NCBI GenBank assembly: GCA_950096615.1
Contig: CATNCP010000031.1
Coordinates: 1-34,986, forward strand
Source: an uncultured Kangiella sp.
Lineage (GTDB): Bacteria > Pseudomonadota > Gammaproteobacteria > Enterobacterales > Kangiellaceae
DNA length: 34,986 nt
Direction of reading: 5' to 3'
In this document: piece by piece, positions 34,759 to 34,986 of the stretch
How positions within the stretch are numbered: the first letter of the stretch is position 1
Layout: each line of letters begins with the position of its first letter
Notes under the pieces: generated by a model
The model's input: only the letters and a program-made list of their open reading frames with translations
Told to the model about the DNA's origin: nothing
Databases searched by the model: none
Program-made: the position numbers and the translations under genes

Positions 34759-34909
34759 CACGTTGAGGTAGGGACTTCTAAAGACACCTACCGAAACAAG
34801 GGCTAAATAGCCAAACTTATTAGTCGTACCAGAGTCTAATAAGTACTCTTGAGAAAGAAGCCTTATTATAAGAGATTATCAATAAGGGATTCTTTGTAAG
34901 AGACATGGA
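34759..34909 (+). ncRNA. Structured leader RNA upstream of tRNA-fMet
   Basis: About 150 bases without a plausible gene. Hairpins in order are: GGTAGG 34767-34772 / CCTACC 34787-34792; GGCT 34801-34804 / AGCC 34809-34812; CTTATTAG 34816-34823 / CTAATAAG 34836-34843; and CCTTATTATAA 34861-34871 / TTATcAATAAGG 34876-34887 with a GAGA loop and one bulged C. TAATAAG (34837-34843) can also pair with CTTATTA (34862-34868), so the third and fourth hairpins compete with an alternative fold. It may be a processed tRNA leader, a regulatory leader or the source of a small RNA. No known riboswitch is recognised. Confidence 0.45.

Positions 34910-34986
<77 letters not shown>

Overview
The window looks like a chromosomal segment from a marine-type gammaproteobacterium, plausibly near Kangiella. 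This is an inference from gene families, separate (unfused) nuoC and nuoD, an aa3 oxidase operon and an enteric-like initiator tRNA; no taxonomic marker such as 16S rRNA is present. No CRISPR array, insertion sequence, prophage or integrase was found.

Layout. 1-3717: a possible short coding remnant with a terminator, two small lipoproteins, a membrane-anchored coiled-coil protein, a beta carbonic anhydrase (can) and an unrecognised cytoplasmic protein whose end carries a 15-bp tandem repeat. 3746-5709 (minus): a PstS-like phosphate-binding protein fused to an atypical OmpA domain, preceded by a good Pho box, and a YiiD-type thioesterase-fold protein. 5835-9314: a three-gene unit with a von Willebrand A lipoprotein, an ECF sigma factor and a membrane anti-sigma-like protein. 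9522-13795: cytochrome c oxidase operon coxB-coxA-ctaG-coxC with a strong terminator. 13887-15486: a PKHD-type 2OG-Fe(II) hydroxylase (PiuC/YbiX) divergent from a secreted Glu/Gly-rich, His-containing protein, with a Fur-like box between them. 15664-19908: a glycine-rich secreted protein ending in one DUF11 domain, then a YheT-type hydrolase and an HD-GYP phosphodiesterase on the minus strand. 20191-34687: a complete nuoABCDEFGHIJKLMN operon for complex I. 34725-34986: a strong sigma70 promoter, a structured leader of about 150 nt and an initiator tRNA-fMet at the window edge.

Together the two large operons encode the two ends of an aerobic respiratory chain: NADH dehydrogenase (complex I) and an aa3-type oxidase with its own CuB assembly factor. 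The accessory genes are mostly envelope and nutrient-response functions: phosphate (Pho box), iron (Fur box), c-di-GMP, and a sigma/anti-sigma/VWA module.

Points most worth a second look are: the leader upstream of tRNA-fMet, which can fold into mutually exclusive hairpins; the U1/U72 acceptor mismatch of that tRNA; the PstS-OmpA fusion whose OmpA domain has lost the two residues that normally bind peptidoglycan; the VTGSR-type motifs, typical of TonB-receptor N-termini, shared by the VWA lipoprotein and the anti-sigma protein; and the Fur-box-linked Glu/Gly-rich protein. All regulatory calls come from reading the sequence by eye and have not been tested computationally.
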